DNA from: Penium margaritaceum
Taxonomy: Eukaryota; Streptophyta; Zygnematophyceae; Desmidiales; Peniaceae
DNA: 39,351 nucleotides
NCBI GenBank assembly: GCA_023375785.1
Contig: SZWC01003634.1
Location: 1-39,351 of the forward strand
Direction of reading: 5' to 3'
Positions within the stretch are counted from its first letter, which is position 1. The number at the start of each line of letters is the position of its first letter. Made by a program: the position numbers and the translations under genes. Shown here piece after piece: positions 1 to 12,214 of this stretch. Below the pieces are notes generated by a model, which saw nothing but the letters and a program-made list of their open reading frames with translations, was not told the DNA's origin and searched no databases.

Positions 1-99
<99 letters not shown>

Positions 100-126
100 C
101 ATATGTACATGTACATGTATATGTAT
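1..126. repeat. (ATATGT)n microsatellite at left edge
   Basis: About 126 bases of a near-perfect ATGTAT/ATATGT hexamer, degenerating after about position 96 into ATGCAT and ATGTAC variants. It directly abuts the broken reverse-transcriptase remnant of the minus-strand copia element. The array either expanded at the breakpoint or lies between the two halves of the element, the other half being outside the window. Confidence 0.97.
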
Positions 127-129
127 ACA

Positions 130-3100
130 CACTTGCTGATGAGGACGGGCACATGCAGTGGACAAGGGACAAGTCTCTAAGTACCCTCTAAGTTGAGTTT
201 CTCAATTTCTTGAACACTGGCTACTATCCATTCTGCAGAATCAATCTTAGACATAGCATCTTTAAAAAGAACAAATTCCACTACCTTAAGGAAAAATACA
301 ACTTTCGAAAAAGATTCAAGAGCCAAGCTCTTGATATCCTACATCCCACACAAACGACTTGATCAGTGAGGCCCATGAGAAGCCTTCCTGTTATCTAGCT
401 AAAACATTGTAGGAGTGCGCTCCATCTTGTGAGGTTCTCAAGTGAAAGGTGGAATCTTGGGATTTATCAGTTGGTTCAGGATGAAGAGACACCTTGTGCG
501 GGACAATAGAGGGCAGCACCATAGGATGATCATTTGGTTTAGGGTCATGAGATTCCTTGTCTGTAGGTTCTTTAGTGACATGGTTAGAAGGAGAGGACAC
601 GTGCAACAAAGTTGTGAGGTCTTGAAGGGAAAATAAAACCTCACGGGATGGTAGCACAAAGGCCAAAAAATGATGTGCAAAGGTATCACAGAAGATGGCA
701 CAATGACTACGGACGAGGGTTTTAACCACGAAGTCCCAAAGCTGAAAGATTTGACTAAAATCCTCAAAACCGAGGAGGATGCAGTTGTGGCTCCAATGTT
801 TCTTGATGTTCACCATGAATCGAGGATTATGCGATCATCCCAAAAATTCATAAATGAAAAGGTTTACGATGATGCCTAGTCCAATCTCTGAAAGGTGTGG
901 CTTTATAGCTAAGCCTTTTGTAGAGAACTCTGTAAGTGATGATAGATGATGGATTCTGTCTTAAAGCTAGGAGAGAGGTTGGCTGAAAAGAGCATGGAGC
1001 GTGATTTGTCAATAATAGTGTGGTTCATCTGCTTAAAAATTCCGTTCTCTTGGGATGTACGAGGCAATGTGCAGTGATGCATAATTCCTTTCTACAAGAT
1101 GATTTGTTGATGGTTGGAACAAATGAATTCACCACCATATTTAAGATCTGATGGCTTTCATAGTGGTGTTTGCTTGAGAAGGCATCTTATTTCAACTTCA
1201 TTGTCAAGCACCCTTCACAATTATCAGGGGAATCTGGAAATGAGATCTTTGGAATAGAATGCGCCAATGAATCAGTGAAGAGCCTTTTGTGAGATTAGTA
1301 ACCAGCATGGCCAAGATGTTCATACCATCACTTTGCTTAATGTTTAGAGTTGCATGTGTGGGTGAGAGGAGCTCTGCTGAACTGGTGGGATTGGCAGCTG
1401 CAAAGGCGACTTGAGAGTGGGTTGGTTCTGGAGGCTTGTGCACCAAAGGTAGAAATTTTAAGCTTTCCACCCTCTTTGAATCTACAATGTTAAGTTTAGA
1501 GCTGACATTGGAGCACACCTTGTTTCTCTTGTCAACATCAAATATGATACGGAAACCTTTGTCGTTTAGCTAAGTAAAGGAAAGTAGATTAGTGGCCAAA
1601 TTTAAAATAGAAAGAACATCATAGAACGTCTGGAACCACATGACCATTGATTTCAATGCAGACCTTCACTGTGCCAAAGGCAGCTGCTCGATTTGTGTGA
1701 CCACATCCAAGACAGACAAGTCACGGTGGTTGTTTTTCCTTGTATTCTATCAAACATGAGCAATCACAACTGAAGTGCTTGATCATTACGAATCGATTAT
1801 CCAGGCAAGGATCCATGCACTGATCAAGTTGAAGCTCTCCATTGAACACATGGCAAATTCATCGAATTTCACTTCCTCCTTCAGAATGGTAGTGCCAATC
1901 CTTGGAGGGTTGAATACAAAAAATTCAGGTGCCTGTACTTGAACGTTAGTTCCGCTCCTGATGTCACAAAGAGGTTAAACATTCTGCAAACCAATATTGA
2001 GTGCAGCTGCCACTTCAGTTCCGAGGGTAGATATCACACTTGGATCAATCGCTAGAAAATCTTGATGTAATTGTTGCGTCATCCTCATAGGGCACATGCA
2101 ATTCAGGTGACCTAATTCTCCAAAGTGCCAGCATTGCACATAGAACAATGACGTGGTTTCTGGCACACCAAACGTTCTATTGTTGTTTTCTTTCCTTTTG
2201 TTAGCATTGGATAATAGATGTGTTCCTTGATTTTATGAGCTTGATTGCTGATATTGGGACTGTTATTTTCCAAATGAAAACTGGTGTGAATTTTGTGATG
2301 AATATATAAATCCAATATTTTTTGCAGAAGGGGCATTATCAGTGGAATAGTTCTTCTCTGCCAATTTTCTCCTTCACTAATGAGCATATCACACTTCAAG
2401 AGTCAGCTTTAAATTATGTCAAAAAATCACTTACTATCCTTGCTAGCTTCTAAAAATTCTTGAGCACAACTACTACTACTATTGATACTACTACCTTGAT
2501 ATATGCCAACATTGTTGTTGCTTTCTTGGAGAGATTGAATAGCAGTATGCACGATCGTTTTTCACTGTTTGTGTAGGGCTGATGGTGTGCTTCAATCTTG
2601 CAAGAAGACAAATAATTAGACGTGTGATAACAATATCTTCAGGCACGTGTTCATTCATGGCAAAAAGTACTTTAATGAAAGTCCTCAAGTGATTTAGATG
2701 GTCTTTGACGCGTCCTCAATTTTCCATCTCTAATTTGTGGCACTCCTTGTTAAAAAAGGTGGCACCTCTTGTTGGGAGAACTTTGGCATACCGTTCTCCT
2801 TGTTTCTTCTAAGCCAGCCTTTGATCTAGATCTATACGCTACACTCTTAGGACAAGCTTGAGATCCATTGCCAAGATGGAAAATTCTTGATCTTGTTGTA
2901 TTCTCCATATAGTCTTCTTTTCTGCTTAGGCTCTGGAAATCAATATTGTAAAAACATACCTTAGAGGCACTTTTCTAGAAACACTATCAAATTTGTTAAA
3001 GCATATGCATGGTAATAACATCCGTAAAAAAATGTTTAAGAAGAAAAGGTCACCCAAACCACCACTTGTCGCCAATTCTGGCGGCTTCTTCAACTCTTGT

Positions 3101-3200
3101 GAAGTATTGTGAGAGTCAGATTCAATGGGGTCCTGCTCCAACAATAATCCAAGTCCAGGCCTCAATGTAAAATGTCCTATTATTATGAATCCGTGCTTGC
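130..3200 (-). pseudogene. Ty1/copia gag-pol remnant, truncated within RT
   Basis: A decayed copia polyprotein read right to left. Gag similarity (UBN2-like, EHVPEDIVITRLI) lies at about 2690-2600. A CCHC-type knuckle lies at 2133-2092 with correct spacing but Phe for the second Cys. A pre-integrase segment (NLATNLLS, then LNDKGFRIIFDVDK) lies at about 1600-1530. The integrase core is near 1131-1000: YGGEF survives, but the first catalytic Asp is lost to a frameshift and the final Glu position reads Lys (NGIFKQMNHTI). The post-integrase segment (NCILLGFEDF, LVRSHCAIFCD) lies at 816-690. The start of the reverse transcriptase (FKDAMSKIDSAEW) lies at about 280-180, and the frame then runs into the microsatellite. 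Many stops and frameshifts make it non-functional. The family call is secure; exact domain limits are not. Confidence 0.88.
2092..2133 (-). other. Degenerate CCHC zinc knuckle of copia gag
   Basis: The minus strand reads CWHFGELGHLNCMCP. Spacing matches C-x2-C-x4-H-x4-C exactly, with the second Cys changed to Phe. In copia elements this knuckle binds the element RNA and marks the end of gag. It is part of the element at 130-3200. Confidence 0.8.
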
Positions 3201-3212
3201 ACTCTGATACCA
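3201..3212 (-). other. Primer-binding site of copia element (initiator Met-tRNA type)
   Basis: The minus strand reads TGGTATCAGAGT, the usual plant retrotransposon sequence complementary to the 3' end of initiator methionine tRNA. It sits just inside the LTR end and upstream of the gag remnant, which fixes the orientation of the element as minus and its 5' LTR at higher coordinates. Confidence 0.85.
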
Positions 3213-3213
3213 C

Positions 3214-3600
3214 GTGTAAGAATTGAATGGATCATTCGCACTTGATGTGTCTTGGCAAAACGGAATGCACGATGCACCTGTCACATATCCTCTAAGGAAC
3301 ACATGACACGATGTAAGAATTGAATGAATTTAGAATCCAATTACTGAGTACAAGTGATCAGCTACACTATGAGTGACTTGAAGAAAATGATGTGTGAAAA
3401 TGATTCCTATCCCAAAATCTCTTTCATGTCAAGTTTGGTAGCATTGTTTTCAAGAGTAAATCTGCAATAACACTATTGCTATTGCTTTTCATATGTTGTT
3501 TTACTTTTTCCCCAAGTGTGTCGATATAAAGGCTAACATGGTGCCAGTTGCCATCTTAACTAGTGACTTTATGACACCATTTATCCACTACTCCATTTGA
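3214..3600 (-). repeat. 5' LTR of copia element (right limit uncertain)
   Basis: The sequence begins next to the primer-binding site with TGTAAGAATTGAATG, so the minus-strand LTR ends in TTACA as expected. The outer end lies at about 3590-3616, where sequence homologous to the neighbouring gypsy LTR begins. The 15-base LTR end recurs at 3312-3326, so the exact boundary is ambiguous. The partner LTR is not in the window. Confidence 0.6.
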
Positions 3601-3604
3601 CTCA

Positions 3605-4130
3605 ATTGTGAGCACAGGTTTTCCGGTTCTCAAACTTGTGGTTTGACCTGAAGTAAATCGAGCTTTATTCTTTACATAGTGGCAAGAAATCGATGTGTGC
3701 GAGGCATGATCAGAGATTTCACTGACTTATTTCATGCGCCCCTTGCACACTCTCAGTAGAACCCTTGTCCTTGCTTGCTTTTGCAAGCAAGGAGGGCAAA
3801 CAACTATGAGGGCACGAGGCCACAAGCCTCAACCCTCCAAGCCTTGCGACAACCTGGCCAATAGTTGAGCCACAAACTCCATCACCAGCTTGTTGCCATC
3901 TAGTGATTGGTCGGCCAATCACTTGATTGTTCGCCATCCACCCAGTTGGATGGTTGTGGCCAGCCGATAGCCTACGGGTGGCTGGCCACCAGCCAACCCT
4001 CACAATAGATTAGGCTGGTTCACAGATACCCCCTTGCTATCACAAGAGGGCAGGGCCAAACCGCCCCTCGTATTATGAACTGTCTCGATTCATGACCAGA
4101 CATTGAGAGTGAAAAATAGTGAGTGGTCAA
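3605..4130 (-). repeat. 3' LTR of gypsy element A (left copy)
   Basis: Homologous to 7000-7490 and to 35880-36540: shared blocks include CAAACTTGTGGTTTGACC (TTGTTGTTTGACC in the right copy), a run rich in GGCC/TGGCCA, and a conserved TTATGAAC-GTC-CG block just before a diverged end. The copies lie in the same orientation on either side of integrase-coding sequence, as expected of an LTR pair. The outer (left) end is cut or abutted by the copia LTR. Confidence 0.7.
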
Positions 4131-4139
4131 CATTGTGAA

Positions 4140-5563
4140 AAAAAAAATCACCAGCAGAATATGAACACTTTCATGGCACTTGGACCTAAGTTGCATCTTC
4201 TATAGAAGCATAACTAGCAGCCTCCCCTTTTTGGGCTAGAGCGTCTATGATACAACCATGTTAGGTGTCCCCAACCTCTTATGATCATTGTCCATGAATG
4301 CTACGATGCGAGAATGTTGTTCACATTATTTTTCTGGGGGTGTCCCATGCCACGCGATGATGTTTACGTCTTCAATCTTGCTCTAGTACTCATTAAGCAC
4401 CCATGTGGACAACGGTGATTCAAGAACCCATAAGTTATAATTTGGTCCACAACCGGTCGTATGAATGAGGCATTCCTTAACAAAGCTCAACCATAGTGAA
4501 AGATCTTAGTGCTCAAGTAGGCACAGGGCCTCGAGTTGGTCGTCAAAAGCAAGGATGGTTGGAGATGGCTTAATGGTACATATTGTCATTCATTAGCCTT
4601 GCAATCTTACACAAAAAAACATAATGTATGTGAATACTCATTGAAAGCAGCAATCGGTATGCCAATCACGTAATACGTATCACTATGGAAAATGGCCCAA
4701 TGTGCTTCCGTCAAGGTTTTTGAGCCCTTAGTGACTTCTACTGAAGGTTCTTAGCGCTACACAGTACCTTGTCACCGATGTCAAATGAGACCTCACGGTG
4801 AGTTTTGTTGGCATATGCCTTCTTTCATTTCCAAGAAACTTGAAGGTGACTCTTCACCTCCTGTAAGAAGGCGTTTATGCGTAGTGCGATGGCTAAAGCA
4901 AAAGAAACCTTACCTCATACACTCCCAAAAGAAACGAATGTAGATCAAACTGAAATTGTTCTGACCATTTTTTCATACAAATGACTTAATCTATGTCGAC
5001 TCGTTTATCGAGTTATTTATCGTGAACTCTCTTGCTACTTGGAATGTTTTCCAATTATGAATGGTAAGGTACACATACATACAAAGAATCTTCCATATAA
5101 TGTGATTCATTAATCCATCTATCCATCAGTTTAAGGGTGAAACGCTGCCAATATGTATGACTTCATGTCGATTCACTCGTGTTAGAAGTGAATTTTGTCA
5201 TCCTTGCTAGAAGATACACAACGACAACTATTGCATTATTGCCACAAGCCGTGTCCAAAAGACATGTAATAAAGTCTATGTTGACACATCCCCATGGAGT
5301 CCCAGGTATAGGAAGGAATTAGAGGACCTCAACATGCTTTCTCATACTACCCTTATTCCGAAGACATGGGACACATGTCATGCAATACTTACCAACATTG
5401 ATGCTTTATGTTGGCCATAAATCCAAAAGTGCACTTCTGTTTTGTAATGTCCCAAATGACCTGTGACTGGTGGGTTATAGACGAAGGAGATAATCTTTGC
5501 GAAACGTTCTATTGAGGGAAAAAATTGTACTTTGTGCCAGAATATTCTTATAGCTTCGACCAA
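4140..5563 (-). pseudogene. Ty3/gypsy integrase and C-terminal remnant (element A)
   Basis: Minus-strand reading gives an H2C2-type integrase segment (VTGHLGHYKT at 5480-5440, then a CVPCLRNKGS zinc-pair Cys motif near 5380-5330). The integrase core start follows (LPIPGTPWGCVNIDFITCL, then AIVVVVYLLARMTKF) at about 5310-5190. A later segment resembles the gypsy post-integrase domain (HREVSFDIGDKVL at 4810-4770; KHIGPF near 4700). Faint chromodomain-like sequence (LESPLSTWVLNEY) lies at about 4430-4390. Stops and frameshifts are frequent. I could find no protease or reverse transcriptase between here and the right LTR, so most of gag-pol appears deleted. The gypsy assignment is firm; the chromodomain call is tentative. 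Confidence 0.82.
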
Positions 5564-5569
5564 TCAATA

Positions 5570-6780
5570 CTTGTCCATATTATAAGATTCTTAGAACCAA
5601 GAATCCACATACTATCCCATGTAGATTCTGTTTATATCGCCGTTGTGTGGATACGTTTTCAAGGTAGTTGCTTTAGAAGTGTAGGGGGATCTGGTGTTTG
5701 CACTGTTGTTGTAATGGCCATAAATCACCCTCTAACCTTGGTAGTTGCTTAAATTTATAAAGGTTGTAATCTCAGTGGATCACTCACGTTGATCTGTTTT
5801 GGCCGATATTTCCATGTTTTCTTGTTAGTATTGGATGGTCTAGCATTTGCACTCATCCCCTGTACAAATAGCACATGAAGACCATTGTAAGGGTCACCAT
5901 AAGACCTTAAGAAGGTGTCCCCTTCCAAATTCACCTTGCTCTCACGATCCGTGAGACATTTAAAAATTCTATCTCTATCTGTCTAGGCCACCATTTTAGG
6001 TACAATCATGTGTTTGAAAAATACTACGTTTCTACGCCAACAAGCTCGTCACAATCACATGGATTCTAAGTAAAAGCCCTAAGCTAAGACTCACAAAACC
6101 AAAATGGCAAGAAATCCCAGGAAAAAAACAATGAAGACAAAAGAACAAAGACGCTACAAAATCTTAAGCATCGCTCATTTGGTGAAGAGGAGGGGAGGGG
6201 AGTCAATACTAAATTAGAGTTTCTACTCTCACACGCTCCACCCTCACTCCTCTTGTATTCTTTCTTTTCTTGTGGCCCTCCTTGATCTCCTCTTAAGTTC
6301 TTTAGGGGTCTTTTTTCCTTCTTGGAGATGAATCCTTTGTTCCCCATGGCAATTAGGAGTCCTCCAAAGATTCCATTAGCATCGCCTTCTTCCTTTTTCT
6401 CATCTACTTAGGCCATGAGATTCATTGGTCTTAGGTTAGGATTGTGTCCCATTTTTTGTTGATCAAGAGGAGAGGGAACCTTGAAAATAGACAAATATTG
6501 GTTGATTAAGGAGTGATTTCCTAACATTTTCCATAAAAAATGCACCTAGCCTCGTGGAGTTTAGACAAAGCTCAAAAAATTTGGGAGGTTGAAAAAGAGG
6601 TCGTTTAGCCCTTTCTAATGCATGTGTAGTTCTTGAAACAGATGCCTATGGACGGCGTATCCCACATTGGTATTTATTGTACTGTTGCAGCTACTCATGA
6701 CATTTTACAAATGGCATAGCTACTTGAACCTTCACACACTTGGTTGTGAGGGCCATCTAGCTCTGAAAACCACTATGGTG
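5570..6780 (-). other. Non-coding internal/leader region of gypsy element A
   Basis: No recognisable coding sequence. About 5900-6540 aligns with 36950-37480 of element D: a GTGTC-CC-TCC block, the CACGATC-GTGAG block, TCTAGGCCACC, then a pyrimidine-rich CTCACAC-CTCC stretch and a CCTTG/CTCC block. Conservation at the same relative place in both copies suggests the leader or 5' untranslated part of the family. Open frames here are low-complexity and look like shadows. Confidence 0.5.
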
Positions 6781-7490
6781 GCAAGGTCTCTAGGTCTTGC
6801 ACTAAATTTTTGAAGTTTGTAAAAATGTGTTGAGATCTATTTGTAAGTGTTTTTCTCTCAGTGCCACTCTAAGGGGAAATCTTCATCATCAACATGTGTA
6901 GGGAGTCATGAATATTTCAAGTCTCTAGAGGCTCGTTTCCATTTATATCTCGCTCTCTTATTCTCAATATGAAATGAGCAACATATTACCCTCAACTCAT
7001 GATTTCGCACGAGTTTTCCTTTTTCAAAACTTGTTGTTTGACCAAAATAAAGTCGAGTTTCATTTTTTATACGTCAACATGAAATCTACGCAAGAAAAGC
7101 ATGATTGGTGATTTTGTGCTAAATTCTCTTATGTGCTTCTTACCCTTGCTCTGACTCCATCACTCTTCTTTGCTTGGTCTCTCGAGTGAGGAAGGTGAGT
7201 GAGGACAAGGGCACGAGGCAACTTGCCTTGACCCTTGAGGCCTTGCAACCTCTTGTTTGCTGTTGGTGCCACTATCTCGACTAGCTATATAAGTACACTA
7301 GCGATTGGTCAGTTTGTCACTTGAAGGGCCATTGGCCACCGTGCTGGCCAGAGGTCAACCAGGTAATAGCAGGTAGGTGGCTGGCCATAGGCAAACCGTT
7401 GCAATACTAAGTTATGGCTCATGGTGGCCCCCACTTTATCACAATGAGGGGCAAATCGTTCTTTTTTCTACAGCTTCAAATAGACATAAA
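6780..7490 (-). repeat. 5' LTR of gypsy element A (right copy)
   Basis: Homologous to D's right LTR (CTGAAAACCACT at 6773 and 37646; TTTCAAGTCTC at 6919 and 37797) and to the left copy at 3605-4130 (TTGTTGTTTGACC, GATTGGTC, GGCCA-rich tract, TATCACAA-GAGGG). The inner boundary with the leader is uncertain by a few hundred bases, and I found no clear primer-binding site. Confidence 0.6.
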
Positions 7491-7499
7491 CAATTTTTC

Positions 7500-9240
7500 A
7501 ATGTCGGGCTGGAAATTTAAACATTTTTACACCCTAAGGTAATCATAATAATTACAAGTATCATATTTCAGACATAAAATTCTTCTTGAAGCATACGATC
7601 TATGGTGATAGCCATATGGATTTGTTGAAAGAGACCATGTAAAATGTCAACTTGTTCATATTTTAGGTCATAACAAAAATCACGTAATTTTCATTTACAC
7701 GTATGGCGGTATGTTATCTATGTTATTCTAATGTAGTCACGTTTATCATAGATAGATAAGATAGACCACGAACGGACCACGGATTCATGGAGGTTAACAC
7801 TTCTTACCTTCGTAAGATGAACGAATCAATGAGTGGCAAGAAAGGTCTTGGGATTGGCAATGTGTTTTGACACTTGATCAAAACTGCAAACATGATTGAA
7901 TTTTAAGTCAATAAGGCTCCACCATACAAACAAGGAAGTTTTTGGGTGGGTGTATAAAAAATGTGGGACACATAGCATGGTAATAGCATTGTCCCTTGTT
8001 TGATGAAAACCCTTTTCATTAATCCATGTGATAGCTACAATTTTTAATGGACAATGAACAATTATTGGATGCTATTCAACATAAATGATGAATTTTAGAA
8101 TGTTAATTGGGGATGCATACATAAATGTATACTTCATCTTTCAAATAAAGTCATTTGAAACCTCACAAAATAGCGTGAAGAGTGAAGATAATTTTTAGTA
8201 CCTAAATGTACTAACAAATTTAGATTCGAATGCACAGTCCATTTTTAAATAATTCTTTGTGATACTGCTTGTTTTAATGTTATAGCAGTAGAAACATTTC
8301 GGAAACAACGGAAATATTCTTAAAGACAAGAAAAAACTTTATTTACACTTAAAAATGAGATCTAAAATTTTGAATTATCCTTGAGCATAGATTCATATAT
8401 TTGCTTATGATAGCCAAGAGAGATTATTTGAGATGAAAAATAATGCTCTTCAACGAATGGATTGATTTAAAAAAATTAAATCCTAAGCTATCACATTGAA
8501 TAATTTGAATTATAAGGATATCACTTTTGAATATTGAAGTCCAAGATTGTAAAAAACACAAAAAAAACAATTCAATTTCATAAAACCAATTTAACATTGT
8601 TTCACAAACATTTTTCAAGTTTTTATAAAATATAGTCATATAGATAAGTATTTTTAACTTATGTTTTGATTATGTTTCTAGTTTATGCCATAAACACAGA
8701 CTTTGAACAAAGTTTCTGTATTAATGTAGTTGAAATTCACTTTACCTGCAAAACAAGTATTTCATTTAGCTTTAACTTCCCATTTCACAAATAGTTTTGG
8801 AGAATGTAGTCTTGTATAAAATCATCTTAGACGAAGAATATTTATCTAGAATGAAGAATGTGATGATAAAAAAATTTCTAATGAATTTATTTATACAGGT
8901 ATATTTTAGTGACTTGGAACCCCACTAACTTTAACTCAAGCTAGCATCTAAGTTCATAGGAGTTGAAATGAATATTTTATTGGTTCTATGCAATGATTAT
9001 TTGAAATGATAATTCTGACATATCCAAACACCTATGAGAGAAACACTTTTAAAAGGAAAATATTCGAAGTGTTAATTGGGGCTTGACTATTTATTTTTGG
9101 TTAACTGGTGAGAAGAAAGCTTCTAGTGAAGGCGCAGAGACGTCAAAATTATTGCTAGCTGAACAAAAACTATTCAAAATGTAGCAAAGCTCATTTCCCA
9201 TTTCTCACGCATGAGGTGTTACAACGAAGACATACTTACA
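7500..9240. other. AT-rich stretch without recognised feature
   Basis: About 1.7 kb of AT-rich sequence. Frames are short and full of stops on both strands. The 71-codon frame at 8424-8639 is a low-complexity Phe/Ile/Lys product of AT bias. The stretch could include the missing 5' part of the gypsy fragment that follows, but nothing in it reads as gag or reverse transcriptase. Confidence 0.6.
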
Positions 9241-9249
9241 CACATGTTG

Positions 9250-10740
9250 ACCATTGGAAAGGCACAATCAATCTGTCATGGTAAGATCAAAGAGGGAGCG
9301 TGTTCATTTGTGGGTGTTTAAGTCATGGGGAGAAATATCAGAAGGAACGTACAATATGTGGCTTAATGAACTGTGGTGTGATATGACAACTTTTTGGATA
9401 ACAATAGGAAAGAATTGTGATGTAGCAAAATGTTTAATTGTATGGCTTAACTTAGGCCCATACCTTGTGAGGTTGTTTGCAAAGGGTTGCGATTAGTTCA
9501 TAGGGGAATGCAAGAATACGTTTTGGTTCAACAACCCTTATTAGAAAAACCAAAGCATTGGGAAGGTGGTCAAACAACAAAATTGAGATTTGTAACAAAT
9601 TTTATGTCACATATTAAAGTCAACACTACAGCCACGAAAAGACACTTAAGGAACATGTACAATATTATTGGTTGTTCCACATGCAAACCGACGTGGGAAA
9701 CGATTTTTGACAATTGCACACTTGTCAACGCTGATCATTCCCTTGCACATGGCCTTCGGCACTACTTCAACCTCTCCATACTTTGATGGATTCGTGGTTC
9801 AATATTGGCATGGACTTTATGACGGGATTGCTTCTCACTTTGGAATGTTATGATGCAAACGGTATGGTGGAGGATAGATCCTCGAATATTGTGCACTTCA
9901 TCACAAGAAAGAGCACCATCATCGTAGAAGGAACAGAATGATTGTTTGTATAGCACATCATACTAGTAAAAAATGTGCGTCATGCCATCATTAGCAAAAA
10001 AACGCTTCATTAGCCTTGTTTGGCATAAATGAATAACGAAACATGGATCCACCTATTAACAATGTTCCTTTCTTACACCGATGGGCACACCATTCATATG
10101 CCCAAACAACTCCTCTACCCCTTGTTAAAGGCGTATAGCACTGATTTGGTGGAAATAACTACCTAACCATGTAGGCAAGGTTTTAAGGCCTGAAAACTAT
10201 TGACAAAAGTGGGATTTCTTTAGTGTTAGGGTAGAAACATTGTAGACTCTTACAGATATGAAATCAATTGTGAAAAGTACAACAATTCAAAATCATACCA
10301 TGAACGTGTTCAGTTTTGGCAACCTCAAACTACTTAGCTCGCCGAAAATGAAGATCTAAAGAAAAGAGTTTAAAATGCTTAAACCTTGATTATTGGGCTC
10401 TTTTGAGTCGAATAATACAAAAATTGAGTTCTTCAATTGACTTTCTGTACCAGGTAGTATTTGCATTCACTCGGTCTTCTGTGTTAGCAAGCTCTAGCAC
10501 AATTACAACCCAACAAGTACTTTCTTGGTATAGAAATTCATCATCCACCTCCAGTTCATGTTTAAAACGATGAAGAGTACGTGATTAAGGAAATTTTTGG
10601 ACATTGACGATGTGGAAAAGTGACCTAGAATGCGGTCAAGTGTTATGGTTATGACATTGAAGTATGGAGCCGCTCAACAACCATCAAGATGTCGATCATT
10701 TCATTGAAGTCAGTTATCATTTTCAGTGGCCTACGTGTAC
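9250..10740 (+). pseudogene. Ty3/gypsy chromovirus integrase plus chromodomain remnant (element G)
   Basis: Plus-strand reading gives a decayed integrase. About 9640-9770 resembles the zinc-binding region and its tail (NCTLVNADHSLAHGL). In the next frame about 9755-9950 reads FNIGMDFMTGLLLT followed by GMVEDRSSNIVHFIT, matching the start of the gypsy integrase core. About 10540-10720 reads as a chromodomain: HHPPPVHV, NDEEYVIKEIF, then KCYGYDIE and, after a frameshift, MEPLNNHQDVDHFIEV. A chromodomain after integrase places it among chromoviruses, whose chromodomains guide integration to marked chromatin. Several stops and frameshifts are present; gag, protease and RT are missing. It is the only clear plus-strand retroelement in the window. 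Confidence 0.8.
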
Positions 10741-10763
10741 TAATGAGTGTGGATGTCGCAACT

Positions 10764-10775
10764 GAAAGGGGGGGC
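10764..10775 (+). other. Polypurine tract of gypsy element G
   Basis: GAAAGGGGGGG (with a following C) directly after the chromodomain frame and directly before TGTTG. In LTR retrotransposons this tract primes plus-strand synthesis at the edge of the 3' LTR. Confidence 0.7.
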
Positions 10776-11240
10776 TGTTGTGTTTCAAGCACACATGATT
10801 CCCTTCACTCCGTGAGTGTCCATAATGCCCTTCACATTTGTTGCCTAACTCACATTGACCTTAGGATTTTTCTAATGAACAACCGCAATCCACATCAATG
10901 TTTGGATACCGTTGGGTAAAATTCTCAACTATGCTACACTTTTGAGGAACCACGCCATAATATTGCGGGAACCCCTCGTACTTTTGGTGGAGTTTCTTTG
11001 AGCGACCTTTCATGACTTGGCCTTACAACTGTTGTTGGACTCTAGTGCCCAAGTCCTTACACATGCTTCAATGCAAGTGTCAAAAAAGTTAAAGAATAAA
11101 GAAAACAGCGAGAATCACAATGAAGTGCACTTGCTGCTAAATGCACAATATCCAATTTTCCCTCTTCTTCTGATTTTTTTACCTTCTCACGTCATCTCTG
11201 TGAACCATCCATGTTTTGCTCGGTTTCATGAGTCCATTCA
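10776..11240 (+). repeat. Probable start of 3' LTR of gypsy element G (end not resolved)
   Basis: Begins TGTTGTGTTTCAAGC immediately after the polypurine tract. No second copy is visible in the window, so the right end is a guess. The frames inside (for example 11017-11247) resemble nothing known. Confidence 0.45.
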
Positions 11241-11244
11241 AGCT

Positions 11245-12200
11245 TAATTTTTTGGTTTGAAGTAGATCATATATCTGAAATTGAAAATTTACACGATTCC
11301 AGAGTTGAATCAGAACCAAACTTGTGAACTAAATATTATTGGTTATTAGTTTCTTGTTCACTAGTATGAACGTCATGAAGATCGGTTTGTTTATATGAAT
11401 TAATTGAGACAAGATCTTGCTTATTTTGGCCGGGAACATCCTGGCTGCAGGTCTTCAATGTATGGAATGAATCCCATAAGGAGCTCACATTCCCCGGATG
11501 AAAGAAATGTGCTTGTCCTGAAAACAATGGTACATTGAAGATCATCTAGATATCTGAATGGATGATATGAATGGCATTGGAAAAGTTGATGGTCGGGCTT
11601 CACTGAATTACCATAGTTTCCGTTTCTGAAACTCATGATCTGTTTCATTGCGACATCGCAGTGAACGTTTTTGTGGAACACTCTGGAATTACGCTTTTCA
11701 CCAGACGAAAAGAATTATCTACGTACGTACAAGGAAACTACGAAGAAGGTAATTGTCATGATCATTAGGATGTGTCAGCGTCGAATCAAATATTCAATTT
11801 TGTCGTGATTTAACCGATGGTGCTAGGCTGTGTCCTGTCCTAATGCAGAATCGTTTCGTGAACGGACTTGATGCCCTCTATAGCGTTTCTGCTGTGTACT
11901 TTCATATCTGATTTTTCGGTAAGCTTATATTCGGTAAGTCCATTCGATGCTCTCTCCTTACCTCAAATGCTTTTGTTCCCTTCATGTTTGATATATTTGC
12001 TTTAAATATTGTCGTCATTGTTCGTACATGAGTAAACCTCACCTTGTTCAACATCGAGCGTTAACACATATACAAGTTATGTTCAAACAACTGTTCCTAA
12101 CATAGAGCACCCTAATAGGACCCTATGGATCCGTTTCGAGCCAAGCAGCGACGACGAACTCGAGCCGCCGAACGCGTGAACTCGTCCCTCTTTCCTCGTT
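11245..12200. other. Unassigned intergenic or repeat sequence
   Basis: Mixed-composition sequence without recognisable coding motifs. Short minus-strand frames at 11336-11545 and 11421-11681 overlap each other and show no family features. Part of it may belong to the LTR of element G. Confidence 0.4.
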
Positions 12201-12214
12201 CTTCCTGTGCCTTG

